In this document: one piece after another, positions 43,441 to 51,581 of the stretch
Layout: the number at the start of each line of letters is the position of its first letter
Position numbering within the stretch: the stretch's first letter is position 1
Assembly (NCBI GenBank): GCA_964634815.1
Contig: CAZWMD010000017.1
Span: forward strand, 6,763-70,762
DNA from: JALZVT01 sp964634815
GTDB lineage: Bacteria; Pseudomonadota; Gammaproteobacteria; Pseudomonadales; Azotimanducaceae
Length of the DNA: 64,000 nucleotides
Direction of reading: 5' to 3'
Notes under the pieces: generated by a model
What the model was told of the DNA's origin: nothing
The model's database searches: none
What the model saw: the letters and a program-made list of their open reading frames with translations, nothing else
Program-made: the position numbers and the translations under genes

Positions 43441-46003
43441 TCAGGCCACATCATCACGATTAAGTCGCAGTGCAAACGATCAAACGCAGCTACGCGACAT
43501 GCCTTTGAAAGAGGGTCGTAGCTCCGGTGCTGCGCTTGCGCCTACTGTCTTGAAATCGCGTTTTGTACTCCAGGATCAACTTGGCAGCGGTGGCATGGGT
43601 ACGGTTTATCGCGCGAAAGATCTGCGAAAAGTCGAGGCTCGAGACAGCAATCCTTATCTCGCGATAAAGGTGCTTAACTCCGACTTCCGCGACCATCCTG
43701 ACGCGTTTATTGCTCTGCAACGTGAGGCAGCTAAATCTCAGTCACTTTCTCATAGAAATATCGTAAAGATATTCGACTTCGATAAACAAGAAGATGTCCC
43801 CTTCATGACCATGGAGCTACTGCAGGGTAACGAGCTCTCCGATCTCCTTCGAGAGTACCCACAAGGCTTACCAGAGGCCTTGGGATGGTCGGTCATTCGA
43901 GGTTTTTGTAGTGCTCTGAAGCACGCTCATTCAGAGGGAGTGATCCATGCCGACTTGAAGCCGGGAAATCTGTTTGTTACCCATGCAGGACAGCCGAAAA
44001 TATTCGACTTCGGCTTGGCGCGTGCTGTACATGCAAACCTTGCTCAAGGTGTCCAACGCGAACGCAGTGATGTTGAAGATCTTGTTTTTGATGCTGCCCA
44101 GCTTGGCGCATTAACACCCGCGTTTGCGAGTCGAGCTATGCTCGACGGGGCGTCACCGAATACCAGCGATGACGTCTTTGCTGCCGCGCTTGTGATCTAT
44201 CAGGTATTGACCGGGAAGCATCCCTATAATCGTGTTCCAGCTGACAAGATTGATCCGAGATCCTTATCTGTTGAAAAGCCAAAACAGTTGTCCTCTCGTC
44301 AGTGGCGTGGCCTGTCGCATGCACTAGCACTCGATGAGCAACAGCGGCTTCCAAGTGTTGCAGATCTGTATTCGGCGCTTTTTCATAAGTCGCCCTGGCC
44401 TCTGCGGTCTCTTGCCGCTGCGCTAGGTTTGGCTGCAGGGACATTGTGGTACTTCAATGTTCAAAAGGATGACGAGATTCGTTCTGTTCAGATCCAGGCG
44501 CAACAAGCGGGTCGCGTAGAGGCGAGTGTCGATCGGATCTCTGAACTCATAGGAAACCCGCTTTTTGATGAAGGCTGGGAGCGTCGAGTAGACGATGAGA
44601 TTGGCCGGCTTTCCAAAATCGAAAATTCCTCAGCCATTATCGAGAATGCTCGTTCACGTCTCGCGCAACTTTACATCCAAGAAGCTCGCGAGCTGCAAGA
44701 TGTAGATCTGGCCTTGTCTTTAGTGACGCGTGGAGCCAGCTTTGGTGATATGGCTCCAGCGATTTCGTTGATCGAAACACAACTGCTTGAACGTATTGAA
44801 AGTCATCTTGATACTCCTTCGCCCAACGTAGGCTGGATAAATGAAACAGAGAGGTTGCTCTCGACTCTTAGAGGAGTACCAGTAGACACGCATAGTTTTG
44901 CGCTTGCGCAGCTTGAGGCAAATGCGAGCTATTTGCTGCTCTTGGAGAACGACTTCGAAAACCTCTCGGAACAGGTAGCAGAAAAGCTGTTGCGTCTGCT
45001 ATCTGAGCGCGAGTTCGATAAGGATGCCCTTGGGTTGGCAATTCGGGCTCGATCGAGCGCTTCTAAGCTCGCCGTACAGGAAGGTCAACGTGAGCGCGCG
45101 ATGCGTAGCGTGGTTAATTTTGGCCAGCAGTTTGCAGAGCAAGGTTGCCTTGTGAGTAACCTCGATCAATTGCAATCAGAGCATACTGCGATGCTGTCGA
45201 TTGAAGGTGTGGATCGATCAGTCCTTGCGAGTAGAACGGATGAAATGCTTGCTTCCTGTGTAGGGAAACTGTTGGTTGTCGCTCCCGATTCGGCGGCCAG
45301 TTTGCAGAGTGAAGCGGCATCACGATTTGGCTATCTACCGCTTACAGCCGGAGTATCGATTGACCCATGTAATCGAAACTATCTCATTGGATCTGGTGCT
45401 CAGCGTGGCAAAGCAGGCATGTGCATCGATACGGGTTCGTTCTTGCCGGAGTTGGTTGTTATTCCGAATGAATTCGGCCAACCCTATGCGGTTACGCGCT
45501 ATGAAGTTTCTTTCGAAGAATATGCTGAGTTTTGTCGTGCCACCGAGCTTGCCGAGTGTGTATCTGGAGAGCCTCGATTACCAGTGACAGGCATTAGCAT
45601 TTCTGATGCCCAGTCCTATGCTCAGTGGTTAACTTCCGAAACTGGTTATCTATACCGCCTACCGTCTCTAGCAGAGTGGTCCCAGGCCTCTCCAGTAGAG
45701 GGTGAGGAGCTTGATCCTAATAGAAATTGTACGGTCGAAATTGCTGGAGTTACCCGTGGAGGAGCAGCGGTACCTGTAAGCGTTGGTGCTCCCAACAAGT
45801 ACGGTCTCGTGAACGCCTACGGCAATGTCGCCGAGTGGGTCCTCGACAATGGTCAGCTTATAAGTGTAGGAGGTGGTTTTGAGGACCCGATCGATAAGTG
45901 TGCGAAACCGAATCCGGTGCCCAGTGAGGGAGTAGCTGCACCTTCACAAGGTTTCCGGTTGTTGCGAGAAATTTTGGTCTCTGATGGTAGAGGTCTCTCG
46001 TGA
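43427..46003 (+). CDS. Membrane Ser/Thr kinase with C-terminal FGE/SUMF1-like domain
   Basis: An 858-residue protein. Residues 45-320 are a Hanks-type kinase: Gly loop LGSGGMGTV (52-60), Lys81 (AIKV), catalytic loop HADLKPGNLFV with Asp176, and DFG at 194-196. One membrane helix follows (about 327-345, SLAAALGLAAGTLWYF), then about 320 residues of helical repeats, then from about 680 a formylglycine-generating-enzyme-like domain (TRYEVSFEEYAEFCR, YRLPSLAEWSQA, YGLVNAYGNVAEWVL, SQGFRLLRE). With the kinase inside, the FGE-like part should lie in the periplasm. The catalytic loop has HAD instead of HRD. It overlaps the phosphatase by 14 and the transporter by four bases. Confidence 0.9.
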   Translation: MLPTDQATSSRLSRSANDQTQLRDMPLKEGRSSGAALAPTVLKSRFVLQDQLGSGGMGTVYRAKDLRKVEARDSNPYLAIKVLNSDFRDHPDAFIALQREAAKSQSLSHRNIVKIFDFDKQEDVPFMTMELLQGNELSDLLREYPQGLPEALGWSVIRGFCSALKHAHSEGVIHADLKPGNLFVTHAGQPKIFDFGLARAVHANLAQGVQRERSDVEDLVFDAAQLGALTPAFASRAMLDGASPNTSDDVFAAALVIYQVLTGKHPYNRVPADKIDPRSLSVEKPKQLSSRQWRGLSHALALDEQQRLPSVADLYSALFHKSPWPLRSLAAALGLAAGTLWYFNVQKDDEIRSVQIQAQQAGRVEASVDRISELIGNPLFDEGWERRVDDEIGRLSKIENSSAIIENARSRLAQLYIQEARELQDVDLALSLVTRGASFGDMAPAISLIETQLLERIESHLDTPSPNVGWINETERLLSTLRGVPVDTHSFALAQLEANASYLLLLENDFENLSEQVAEKLLRLLSEREFDKDALGLAIRARSSASKLAVQEGQRERAMRSVVNFGQQFAEQGCLVSNLDQLQSEHTAMLSIEGVDRSVLASRTDEMLASCVGKLLVVAPDSAASLQSEAASRFGYLPLTAGVSIDPCNRNYLIGSGAQRGKAGMCIDTGSFLPELVVIPNEFGQPYAVTRYEVSFEEYAEFCRATELAECVSGEPRLPVTGISISDAQSYAQWLTSETGYLYRLPSLAEWSQASPVEGEELDPNRNCTVEIAGVTRGGAAVPVSVGAPNKYGLVNAYGNVAEWVLDNGQLISVGGGFEDPIDKCAKPNPVPSEGVAAPSQGFRLLREILVSDGRGLS

Positions 46004-48036
46004 GCTTTGTTCAATTAAAGCCTGCTGCCAGACATTTGCGACGTATCGCCAAGGCACATGCTGCTGGCGAAATACCTCGCCAGCACTATCGACGTGCTAG
46101 ACGAACCATTATTGAGGAACTTCATGTTAATTTCTCTGACTCTGTTCTGGATGGTCAAGCTCCTCTAGACCGATTCGCTCTTAATGAAGATGAAACTCGC
46201 AGAAGACGTGCTACCGAGGGTTATGAGGCTGCTATTGGGGCCTCCCGTGCTCATTTAGAGCAGGAACACCGAGGCTTCAATACGAAAGAGTATTCCAGGT
46301 GTAGCAAGTCACGATTGAATCCCCGCAGCAGTCTTCGAGCTCTGTTGGTTTTGTCCCTGGGAGTATTTATTGCGTTGGGAGTGATGGCCGCTAGCGCTGC
46401 CAATATCCCATCTGTAAGCGAGCGAGATCCTAATCCTAACAACTCGTTGGTGTTGCCCATTGAATCGTTGCGGGTCAAAGACGCTATTGATCTGCCTGAG
46501 CTCCGCATCGACGAAGTAGAGTCTTTCCTTGCAGAAGAGCTTAAGGTTGCCCGGGTAGAATCTCGAGCTGATAGAAGTGGCGGGTTTACGGCAGCTGAGT
46601 TATCAGAGTTTGCAGACTTGCTCCATCGACTTGGAGTCCAGAGTGAGCAAGGCTTGCCCCCTTCCGCCAACATTGCGCTAAATGCGCTTGCGCAACGTCA
46701 ATTGGCGCGCCGTGGCGTTTCTGTTGTGCAACTGGACAGGATCGCTGAGCGGCTGGAGCAGCTCTATCGCGATAGAGGCTATCTTGCAGCCCGTGCATTT
46801 GTGCCCGCACAGGAAGTCAAAGACAATCAGGCCGTGATCAGTTTGCTGCCGGGTCGTCTTGCGCGGGTTGAGATCGATTCGTCCACTAGACTTGCCAAGT
46901 TGGTTCAGAAATCCTATTCCGGTGAGCTTCACAAGGTTGCCAGCCGACAGTCTCTTGAGGATTTCTTTTATAAGCTGAACAGTCTTCCAGGAGTTCGCGC
47001 TTCAGGCAGTCTAGGTGCCGGAGAAGAGGTTGGAGAAACCTTCCTGGCTCTAGCAATTCAGAATCCACAGGAGCTCAACTCTACTTTCTCGGTTGATAAC
47101 TTTGGTGACGAGCGCAGCTCACGCTATCGACTCAAATCTCGAGTAGATTGGCTAAATCCAACCGGGGGAGGTGATAGCATCGCGTTTAATGCTGCGCTTA
47201 GAGTGGATCCTGAAGAAGTCGGAGAATTTTCTGTTCGCTACCAGCGCCCTGTTGCTCGTTTAGGCGATACGCTTACCACCTCTGTGTCGCATTCAAATTT
47301 CGAAGTCCAATCAACTTTCTCTGATGAAGTGATCCGTGGTCGTACGCAGACTTTCGATGTAGGCATTAATCGTCTGCTCCGAGGAAGCAGGATTGCATCC
47401 TTGTCTATTGGCGCGTCAGCAGCAGTGCAGAGAATCAAGTTTGCTGATACTCAGCAAGAACTCTGGTGGCTTCAGCCCGAAGCTCAACTCCATCGAGTCT
47501 TCGAACAGTCTCGATGGGTTTTGCGCTCTGGAGCGACCGTTACCGCTGGTCGTTTGTCTTCAGGGCGCTTTTCGGGACAGCCAGCTTTTTTCGCAGCCGG
47601 AAGTGGTTGGGTATCTGCCTGGAAACCGCTGGGTCAACAATCTATTCGATTAGATCTTTCTGCGCAGTTTGGGACAAAGGATTTACCGGACAGCCACAAA
47701 TTTCGTCTGGGCGGTGTTGGCCGCAACAGCTCGATTCGCCCAGGGAGCTTTATCGCCGATTCTGCGATTTTTGCTGGTGCGGAGTTGAGTGTGACGCCCA
47801 ATGCACTGAGGGAATTCGGCGAGTTCCATATTTTCACTCAACTGGGGCACGGGCAGGTACAAATCTCTCGCAATGCCGAAAGCGCTTTTGTATGGGATGG
47901 AGGCGTTACCTGGCGCTTCCCGGAGTTTCACCAAGTTTCAGGTGGTGTGCGGTTGAGTTTTCCCTTTGCTACTAACGGATTTGAGGACAGCCATGATTCT
48001 GCGCGCTTGTTGTTTGATCTCACTTGGACTCCTTGA
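46000..48036 (+). CDS. TpsB/FhaC-type outer-membrane transporter with cytoplasmic N-terminal extension
   Basis: A 678-residue protein. Residues 1-105 are charged and helical (AARHLRRIAKAHAAGEIPRQ) with no export signal. Then NPRSSLRALLVLSLGVFIAL (107-126) ending in ASAA looks like a normal signal peptide. After a linker two POTRA-like domains follow (about 225-345; LARRGVSVVQLDRIAERLEQ, YRDRGYLAARAFVPAQEV), then the beta-barrel to the end, with the RLGGVGRNSSIRPG region typical of TpsB. Either a cytoplasmic regulatory segment is fused to the exporter, or translation also starts inside, for example at TTG 46315. No TpsA gene lies nearby. ATGA-type coupling to the kinase. Confidence 0.85.
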   Translation: MSFVQLKPAARHLRRIAKAHAAGEIPRQHYRRARRTIIEELHVNFSDSVLDGQAPLDRFALNEDETRRRRATEGYEAAIGASRAHLEQEHRGFNTKEYSRCSKSRLNPRSSLRALLVLSLGVFIALGVMAASAANIPSVSERDPNPNNSLVLPIESLRVKDAIDLPELRIDEVESFLAEELKVARVESRADRSGGFTAAELSEFADLLHRLGVQSEQGLPPSANIALNALAQRQLARRGVSVVQLDRIAERLEQLYRDRGYLAARAFVPAQEVKDNQAVISLLPGRLARVEIDSSTRLAKLVQKSYSGELHKVASRQSLEDFFYKLNSLPGVRASGSLGAGEEVGETFLALAIQNPQELNSTFSVDNFGDERSSRYRLKSRVDWLNPTGGGDSIAFNAALRVDPEEVGEFSVRYQRPVARLGDTLTTSVSHSNFEVQSTFSDEVIRGRTQTFDVGINRLLRGSRIASLSIGASAAVQRIKFADTQQELWWLQPEAQLHRVFEQSRWVLRSGATVTAGRLSSGRFSGQPAFFAAGSGWVSAWKPLGQQSIRLDLSAQFGTKDLPDSHKFRLGGVGRNSSIRPGSFIADSAIFAGAELSVTPNALREFGEFHIFTQLGHGQVQISRNAESAFVWDGGVTWRFPEFHQVSGGVRLSFPFATNGFEDSHDSARLLFDLTWTP

Positions 48037-48238
48037 GTCTTTTTGCCTCGGCGCTTTTGCCGCTGAAATTGAATTGGATCTGCCAGTTATCGTTGATTCG
48101 GACAGGTCGGCCGGATTTGAGGTCGTGAGTGATGTGCGTGAACGAGCGACTGAAGATTCACTAATTTTCAATCCTATCTCTCCGATTACGGTTGAAGCTG
48201 AGCCCGTGAAACTCCCGGACGAATCCGAAGAAGACTAG
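47993..48238 (+). CDS. Small exported acidic protein
   Basis: An 81-residue protein with a clear signal peptide (MILRACCLISLGLLESFCLG then AFAAE) and a mature part of about 55 residues, very acidic (net charge strongly negative, ending PDESEED). The start at 47993 lies within the end of the transporter gene (44-base overlap, other frame) and has GAGGA eight bases upstream. No known family. As last gene of the cluster it may be the transporter's substrate, plug or partner, but its size is far below any known TpsA. Confidence 0.7.
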   Translation: MILRACCLISLGLLESFCLGAFAAEIELDLPVIVDSDRSAGFEVVSDVRERATEDSLIFNPISPITVEAEPVKLPDESEED

Positions 48239-48289
48239 TTACCTGCTCAAAATCATCTAAAACTCCCAATATTTGGGCTTTATGCACAA

Positions 48290-48309
48290 GCGTAAGAAAG
48301 GGCTTACGC
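48290..48309 (+). terminator. Hairpin after the kinase/TpsB cluster
   Basis: GCGTAAG (48290-48296) pairs with CTTACGC (48303-48309) around AAAGGG. A second, weaker hairpin (TTTAC/GTAAA) follows about 20 bases on. There is no T run, so it is not a classic terminator, but it is the only candidate end of the cluster transcript. Confidence 0.4.
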
Positions 48310-48470
48310 ACTGATTTGGAGCCTTTACGTTCGTTAGTAAACGTGTGTTAGGTTGGGTCTAAAGCACTGATAAATAAGGAATTAGTTCGATATTTTCTAT
48401 GAGGTATAGACTCTTCTGCTGATTTGTGCGGTCCCAGTGATGATGTCTGTATTTTGGTTTATCCCAAGAG

Positions 48471-48492
48471 TTATCCACAGAACTGTGGATGC
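48471..48492. promoter_or_regulatory. DnaA-box-like palindrome
   Basis: TTATCCACA (48471-48479) is a perfect DnaA consensus box, and TGTGGATGC (48484-48492) is a near box in inverse direction. Together ATCCACAG-AA-CTGTGGAT forms an 18-base palindrome. A single pair without dnaA, dnaN or gidA does not make an origin. Confidence 0.35.
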
Positions 48493-48635
48493 TGATCTTC
48501 TTCTGTCTGCAGCTGCAGTTCGATGGTTTGCTGTTGGTGCATCTTTGGCGGAGTCGTTCTAAGCGGCACTCTCGTGAAGCAATTGGGTAAGTCGACGATA
48601 GAGTGTGTTCGGCTCTCCAGAGTTCTCCAAATAAT

Positions 48636-48684
48636 GGCTGTCCCGAATCTCTTGAGCCTCGAGGAAGCCTGGCTGTCCCAGATT
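48636..48684 (-). repeat. Two REP-like copies
   Basis: TGGCTGTCCCGAAT (48635-48648) and CCTGGCTGTCCCAGATT (48668-48684), both in the orientation opposite to the GGGACATCCAGG form, 32 bases apart. They lie between the kinase cluster and the amidotransferase. Confidence 0.7.
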
Positions 48685-48837
48685 GCCCTTGATACAAAAC
48701 CAGTAAGTTTCCGGTGACGCACCTCTTGGCATGCCCGTTGCGGTCCCAATCGGTGCTGGGCAGAATGCATTTAGTGCTTGGGCAAGCTCTGTTGTTTCTC
48801 GAGTCGCCGTTTTGTCTCTCTGGCTGTTGGTATCTGC

Positions 48838-49536
48838 ATGCATCTTGGAATACTCAAAGTAGATTCTGTTCGAAGCGAGTTTGTTGATGAATTTGGCGAT
48901 TATCCCGATATGTTTCGACAGCTACTTCTACAAGCCAACCCAACGTTGCAGATCAGCGTTTTTGATGTTCAAAGAGGTGAAATTCCGACACCTGATCACT
49001 GCGATGGGTATCTGATCACGGGATCCCGAGATAGTGTTTACGACGATCTTCCCTGGATTCCGCCCCTGATCGAATTTGTCGCCAAACTTCGGGATCAAAA
49101 AATCAAGCTTGCAGCCATATGCTTTGGACACCAGCTGGTGGCTCATTTTTTTGGCGGTAAAGTTGGTCCAGCTAAAGCGGGGTGGGCAGTCGGGGTCCAT
49201 ACTAGTGATATAGTTGCGAGACGATCCTGGATGACGCCAGAGGTTGCGTCTTTGAACCTGCTTTCGAGTCACAAAGATCAGGTTCTTGAGTTACCCAGTG
49301 ATGCGACTGTCTATGCATCGAATGAATTTTGTCCGATAGCCGGTTTCACCGTTGGGGATCACACTCTAACTATTCAGGGGCATCCAGAATTTCAACCAGG
49401 CTATTCCGAACAGCTGATGACCGTTCGGAAGAATCTCTTGGGTGAACAGGTATATGAAGAAGGTATTGCTTCGCTCAACCAGCCTGTTGATCAGGCGCTG
49501 ATGGGGAAATGGCTTGTGAGTTTTTTCGAGTCTTAA
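48838..49536 (+). CDS. Class I glutamine amidotransferase-like protein
   Basis: A 232-residue GATase1-fold protein. The nucleophile is Cys95 in AAICFGHQLVA; His182 and Glu184 in IQGHPEFQPGY complete the triad, and GYLITGSRDSVYDDLPWI resembles the oxyanion region. This stand-alone type is often annotated as GMP-synthase-like or gamma-glutamyl hydrolase-like; the substrate is unknown. The ATG at 48838 gives the usual N-terminus (MHLGILKVDSV). It precedes the lipoprotein gene by 22 bases. Confidence 0.87.
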   Translation: MHLGILKVDSVRSEFVDEFGDYPDMFRQLLLQANPTLQISVFDVQRGEIPTPDHCDGYLITGSRDSVYDDLPWIPPLIEFVAKLRDQKIKLAAICFGHQLVAHFFGGKVGPAKAGWAVGVHTSDIVARRSWMTPEVASLNLLSSHKDQVLELPSDATVYASNEFCPIAGFTVGDHTLTIQGHPEFQPGYSEQLMTVRKNLLGEQVYEEGIASLNQPVDQALMGKWLVSFFES

Positions 49537-49558
49537 ACCACCCAGGAAAAAGAGCACC

Positions 49559-50482
49559 ATGATGTATAGAGGCCCGCTGCGAGGTTCTAGGTTTGTTGCC
49601 GGTCTTCTACTAATGGTTGCCTGCCTCATAAATCAGGGGTGCGGCATAAAACTGGTGTATAACAATGCCGATCGGCTCGCGCGCTGGTGGGTTAGTGATT
49701 ATATTGATCTGGATAAACCGCAGCGCCGGTACTTCGATGCCAGTGCCGCACAAATCATGTTTTGGCATCGCACGACGCAGCTCTCTGTCTATCGAGAGAT
49801 GTTGTTAGATCTTGCGGATGAGATCGACAGGGGAGCGATCGATAAAACCAGACTCGATTCGATCGTTGCCGAAGTCGAAGCCTGGGCGATGGCCTTCAAT
49901 GAACGTTCTGCTCCCGTGGCTCGAGACATACTACTCGCATTGTCCCCCGCTCAGCAGAGAAAGTTTGAAAAGGCACTTCAGAAATCCAATCGAGACTATG
50001 AGCGAGAGTCTAGGAAGACTCCGTCTGAACGAGCGCAGGAAGAAGCGAAAGATTACGCGTGGCTTGTTAAGAAGTTTGTAGGGCGCTTATCGGCAGATCA
50101 GAAAGCGTTAATTCTTGAAAAGCATCTGGAAATGTTCCCCGATGCTCAGGTGATACTGGATTATCGCATCGAATGGCAGCAGAAGCTGTTACAGGCGCTT
50201 CGCTCCGAGCCTCCGGATGAAGGGTTGATTTTTGATTTGATGGTCAATTTCGATGCGCACTATCCACCAGATTTCGAGCGGATGGTCGAAGTTAATGAAG
50301 TGGTCTATGAGAACCTGACGCTAGAACTGATTGCGAGTCTGAGTGAGACGCAGCGGGTGCGGATGGCTTCAGAGCTTCGAAACTACGCGCGGATTTTTAT
50401 GGAACTCATCGAGGAGGCGCCCGAGCTGCCGCCCCCCGTTGTCACTCCGCTGCCGCGGTACAAGCCATTTCCCCAGACTTAG
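49559..50482 (+). CDS. DUF6279-type lipoprotein
   Basis: A 307-residue lipoprotein: lipobox NQGC (Cys28), then LVYNNADRLARWWVSDYIDLDKPQRRYFD, the beginning typical of DUF6279 proteins, and a largely helical, charged remainder. Function unknown; I infer an envelope location. AGGAAA lies ten bases before the ATG. Its stop overlaps the convergent dps stop by four bases. Confidence 0.82.
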   Translation: MMYRGPLRGSRFVAGLLLMVACLINQGCGIKLVYNNADRLARWWVSDYIDLDKPQRRYFDASAAQIMFWHRTTQLSVYREMLLDLADEIDRGAIDKTRLDSIVAEVEAWAMAFNERSAPVARDILLALSPAQQRKFEKALQKSNRDYERESRKTPSERAQEEAKDYAWLVKKFVGRLSADQKALILEKHLEMFPDAQVILDYRIEWQQKLLQALRSEPPDEGLIFDLMVNFDAHYPPDFERMVEVNEVVYENLTLELIASLSETQRVRMASELRNYARIFMELIEEAPELPPPVVTPLPRYKPFPQT

Positions 50483-50979
50483 GTAGCCTGCATGCTGCGT
50501 AGCATCCACGCAGACTTTTCGTGAGTAACCATTCGATCAGAAATCAGACTCGCGCTTGATTCATCGTTGGCTTTTTCGGCCAACTCCAGGGCTTCTCTTG
50601 CAGTACGTACTACACCAGCGTTGTCGTCTGCGAGGTGCTTCAACATTTCTTCTGCGCTCGGTGGGCCCTGCTCATCGTCAGCGTCGGCAATGCTTGAGAG
50701 CTTTGCGAAAGCGGCGTAGCTACCCGGTGCTTTTGCACCAAGCGTGCGAATTCTCTCAGCTACATTGTCGACCGCGAGAGCGAGTTCGTTGTATTGCTCT
50801 TCAAACATAAGATGAAGATCTCTGAAACGCTGTCCGGTGACGTTCCAGTGGTAGTTGTGCGTCTTTAGATAGAGCGTATAGGTATCAGCGAGTAAGCGTG
50901 ATAACGCCCCGGCTACCGCGGCGCGATCCTCGTCACTGATGCCGATGTTGATCGCTTCCAGGTGAGTTGATTGCGACAT
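50479..50979 (-). CDS. dps: Dps-family ferritin-like DNA-protecting protein
   Basis: A 166-residue four-helix-bundle protein. The inter-subunit ferroxidase ligands are visible as His44 (NYHWNV), His56 and Glu60 (LHLMFEEQYNELA) and Asp71/Glu75 (VDNVAERIR). Dps dodecamers store iron and shield DNA in starvation and peroxide stress. GAGGAG eight bases before the ATG fixes the start. ATAG-N7-CTAT at 51062-51076, upstream, resembles an OxyR half-site. In Pseudomonas dps stands beside aspS instead. Confidence 0.93.
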   Translation of the reverse strand: MSQSTHLEAINIGISDEDRAAVAGALSRLLADTYTLYLKTHNYHWNVTGQRFRDLHLMFEEQYNELALAVDNVAERIRTLGAKAPGSYAAFAKLSSIADADDEQGPPSAEEMLKHLADDNAGVVRTAREALELAEKANDESSASLISDRMVTHEKSAWMLRSMQAT

Positions 50980-51072
50980 GCTGGTCTCCTCGGATAATGG
51001 TTTGGAGATAGCTTATCCTGTGTTCTTGTCTGACGTACAGATGATTGTTTTTATCAATAGTATAGAGATTGC

Positions 51073-51309
51073 CTATTTATGATCACTATTACTTAGAGGG
51101 CTTTCATCCAGAAACACCCACGCTGCTGCGTAGCCGATCAGGGCAAGTTTGGGAAGCACGATAGCGAACAAAACGAACCCAATACGGGTGAGATTTTGGT
51201 CAATTTTGAAACTGTCAGCAACGCCGGCGCACACGCCGGCTCCGATCGCCGCGGCGGTGTTTCGTTTTAGCTCGACTGCGAAAGCTGAGGGTTCCGGCGA
51301 TGGTTGCAT
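51073..51309 (-). CDS. PspC-domain membrane protein
   Basis: A 78-residue protein: short N-terminus, then AAAIGAGVCAGVADSFKIDQNLTRIGFVLF, the PspC domain, and a membrane helix (IVLPKLALIGYAAAWVFL). PspC proteins sense envelope stress or act as anti-sigma partners. GTG at 51321 is also possible; the ATG at 51309 is better placed behind GTGAG. It is transcribed towards dps. Confidence 0.82.
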   Translation of the reverse strand: MQPSPEPSAFAVELKRNTAAAIGAGVCAGVADSFKIDQNLTRIGFVLFAIVLPKLALIGYAAAWVFLDESPLSNSDHK

Positions 51310-51581
51310 GGTTGGTCTCACTTGATGTGTTGCGTTTCCTGGGAGTAATCAAGAAGTGTGCCAAGGTAATTTGGGACAAAAGGGGCTTTTCTGCAGCTTA
51401 AGACTGCAGTTTGGCGTCTGAATCCAGCTCGGTCTGCTTTTTTACAGATCAAATTGCCTAACTTCTGGCAAATTCGACTATGAAAGCTGTGAGCCATGGT
51501 CGATATAAACTGCGTCGTTTCCGCTATCAGATTGCACCAAATCAACACAGCTTCTGTGGCTCGAAGGCTTACCCTTGGTGA
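51310..51581. other. Divergent intergenic region between pspC-like and murA-like genes
   Basis: About 270 bases without a gene. A partial REP-like match, AATTTGGGACA at 51368-51378, is present. Promoters for both flanking genes should lie here, but no hexamer pair is clear. Confidence 0.5.

Larger units (their letters stand above)
48239..48837. other. Gene-free region after the kinase/TpsB cluster
   Basis: About 600 bases without a convincing gene. It contains two hairpins near 48290 and 48330, a DnaA-box-like palindrome (48471-48492) and two REP-like copies (48636-48684). A minus-strand frame across the copies is rejected. Confidence 0.65.

Noticed and set aside
42333..48238. Type VI secretion locus
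   Set aside because: FHA, PP2C and kinase occur in such loci, but no tss gene (VipA/B, ClpV, Hcp, VgrG, TssM) is present.
48471..48492. Replication origin
   Set aside because: Only one pair of DnaA boxes, no AT-rich unwinding block beside it and no dnaA, dnaN or gidA nearby.
48559..48843. Minus-strand frame of 94 codons before the amidotransferase
   Set aside because: It has no ribosome site, crosses two REP-like copies and overlaps the divergent start; its open length is explained by the repeats.
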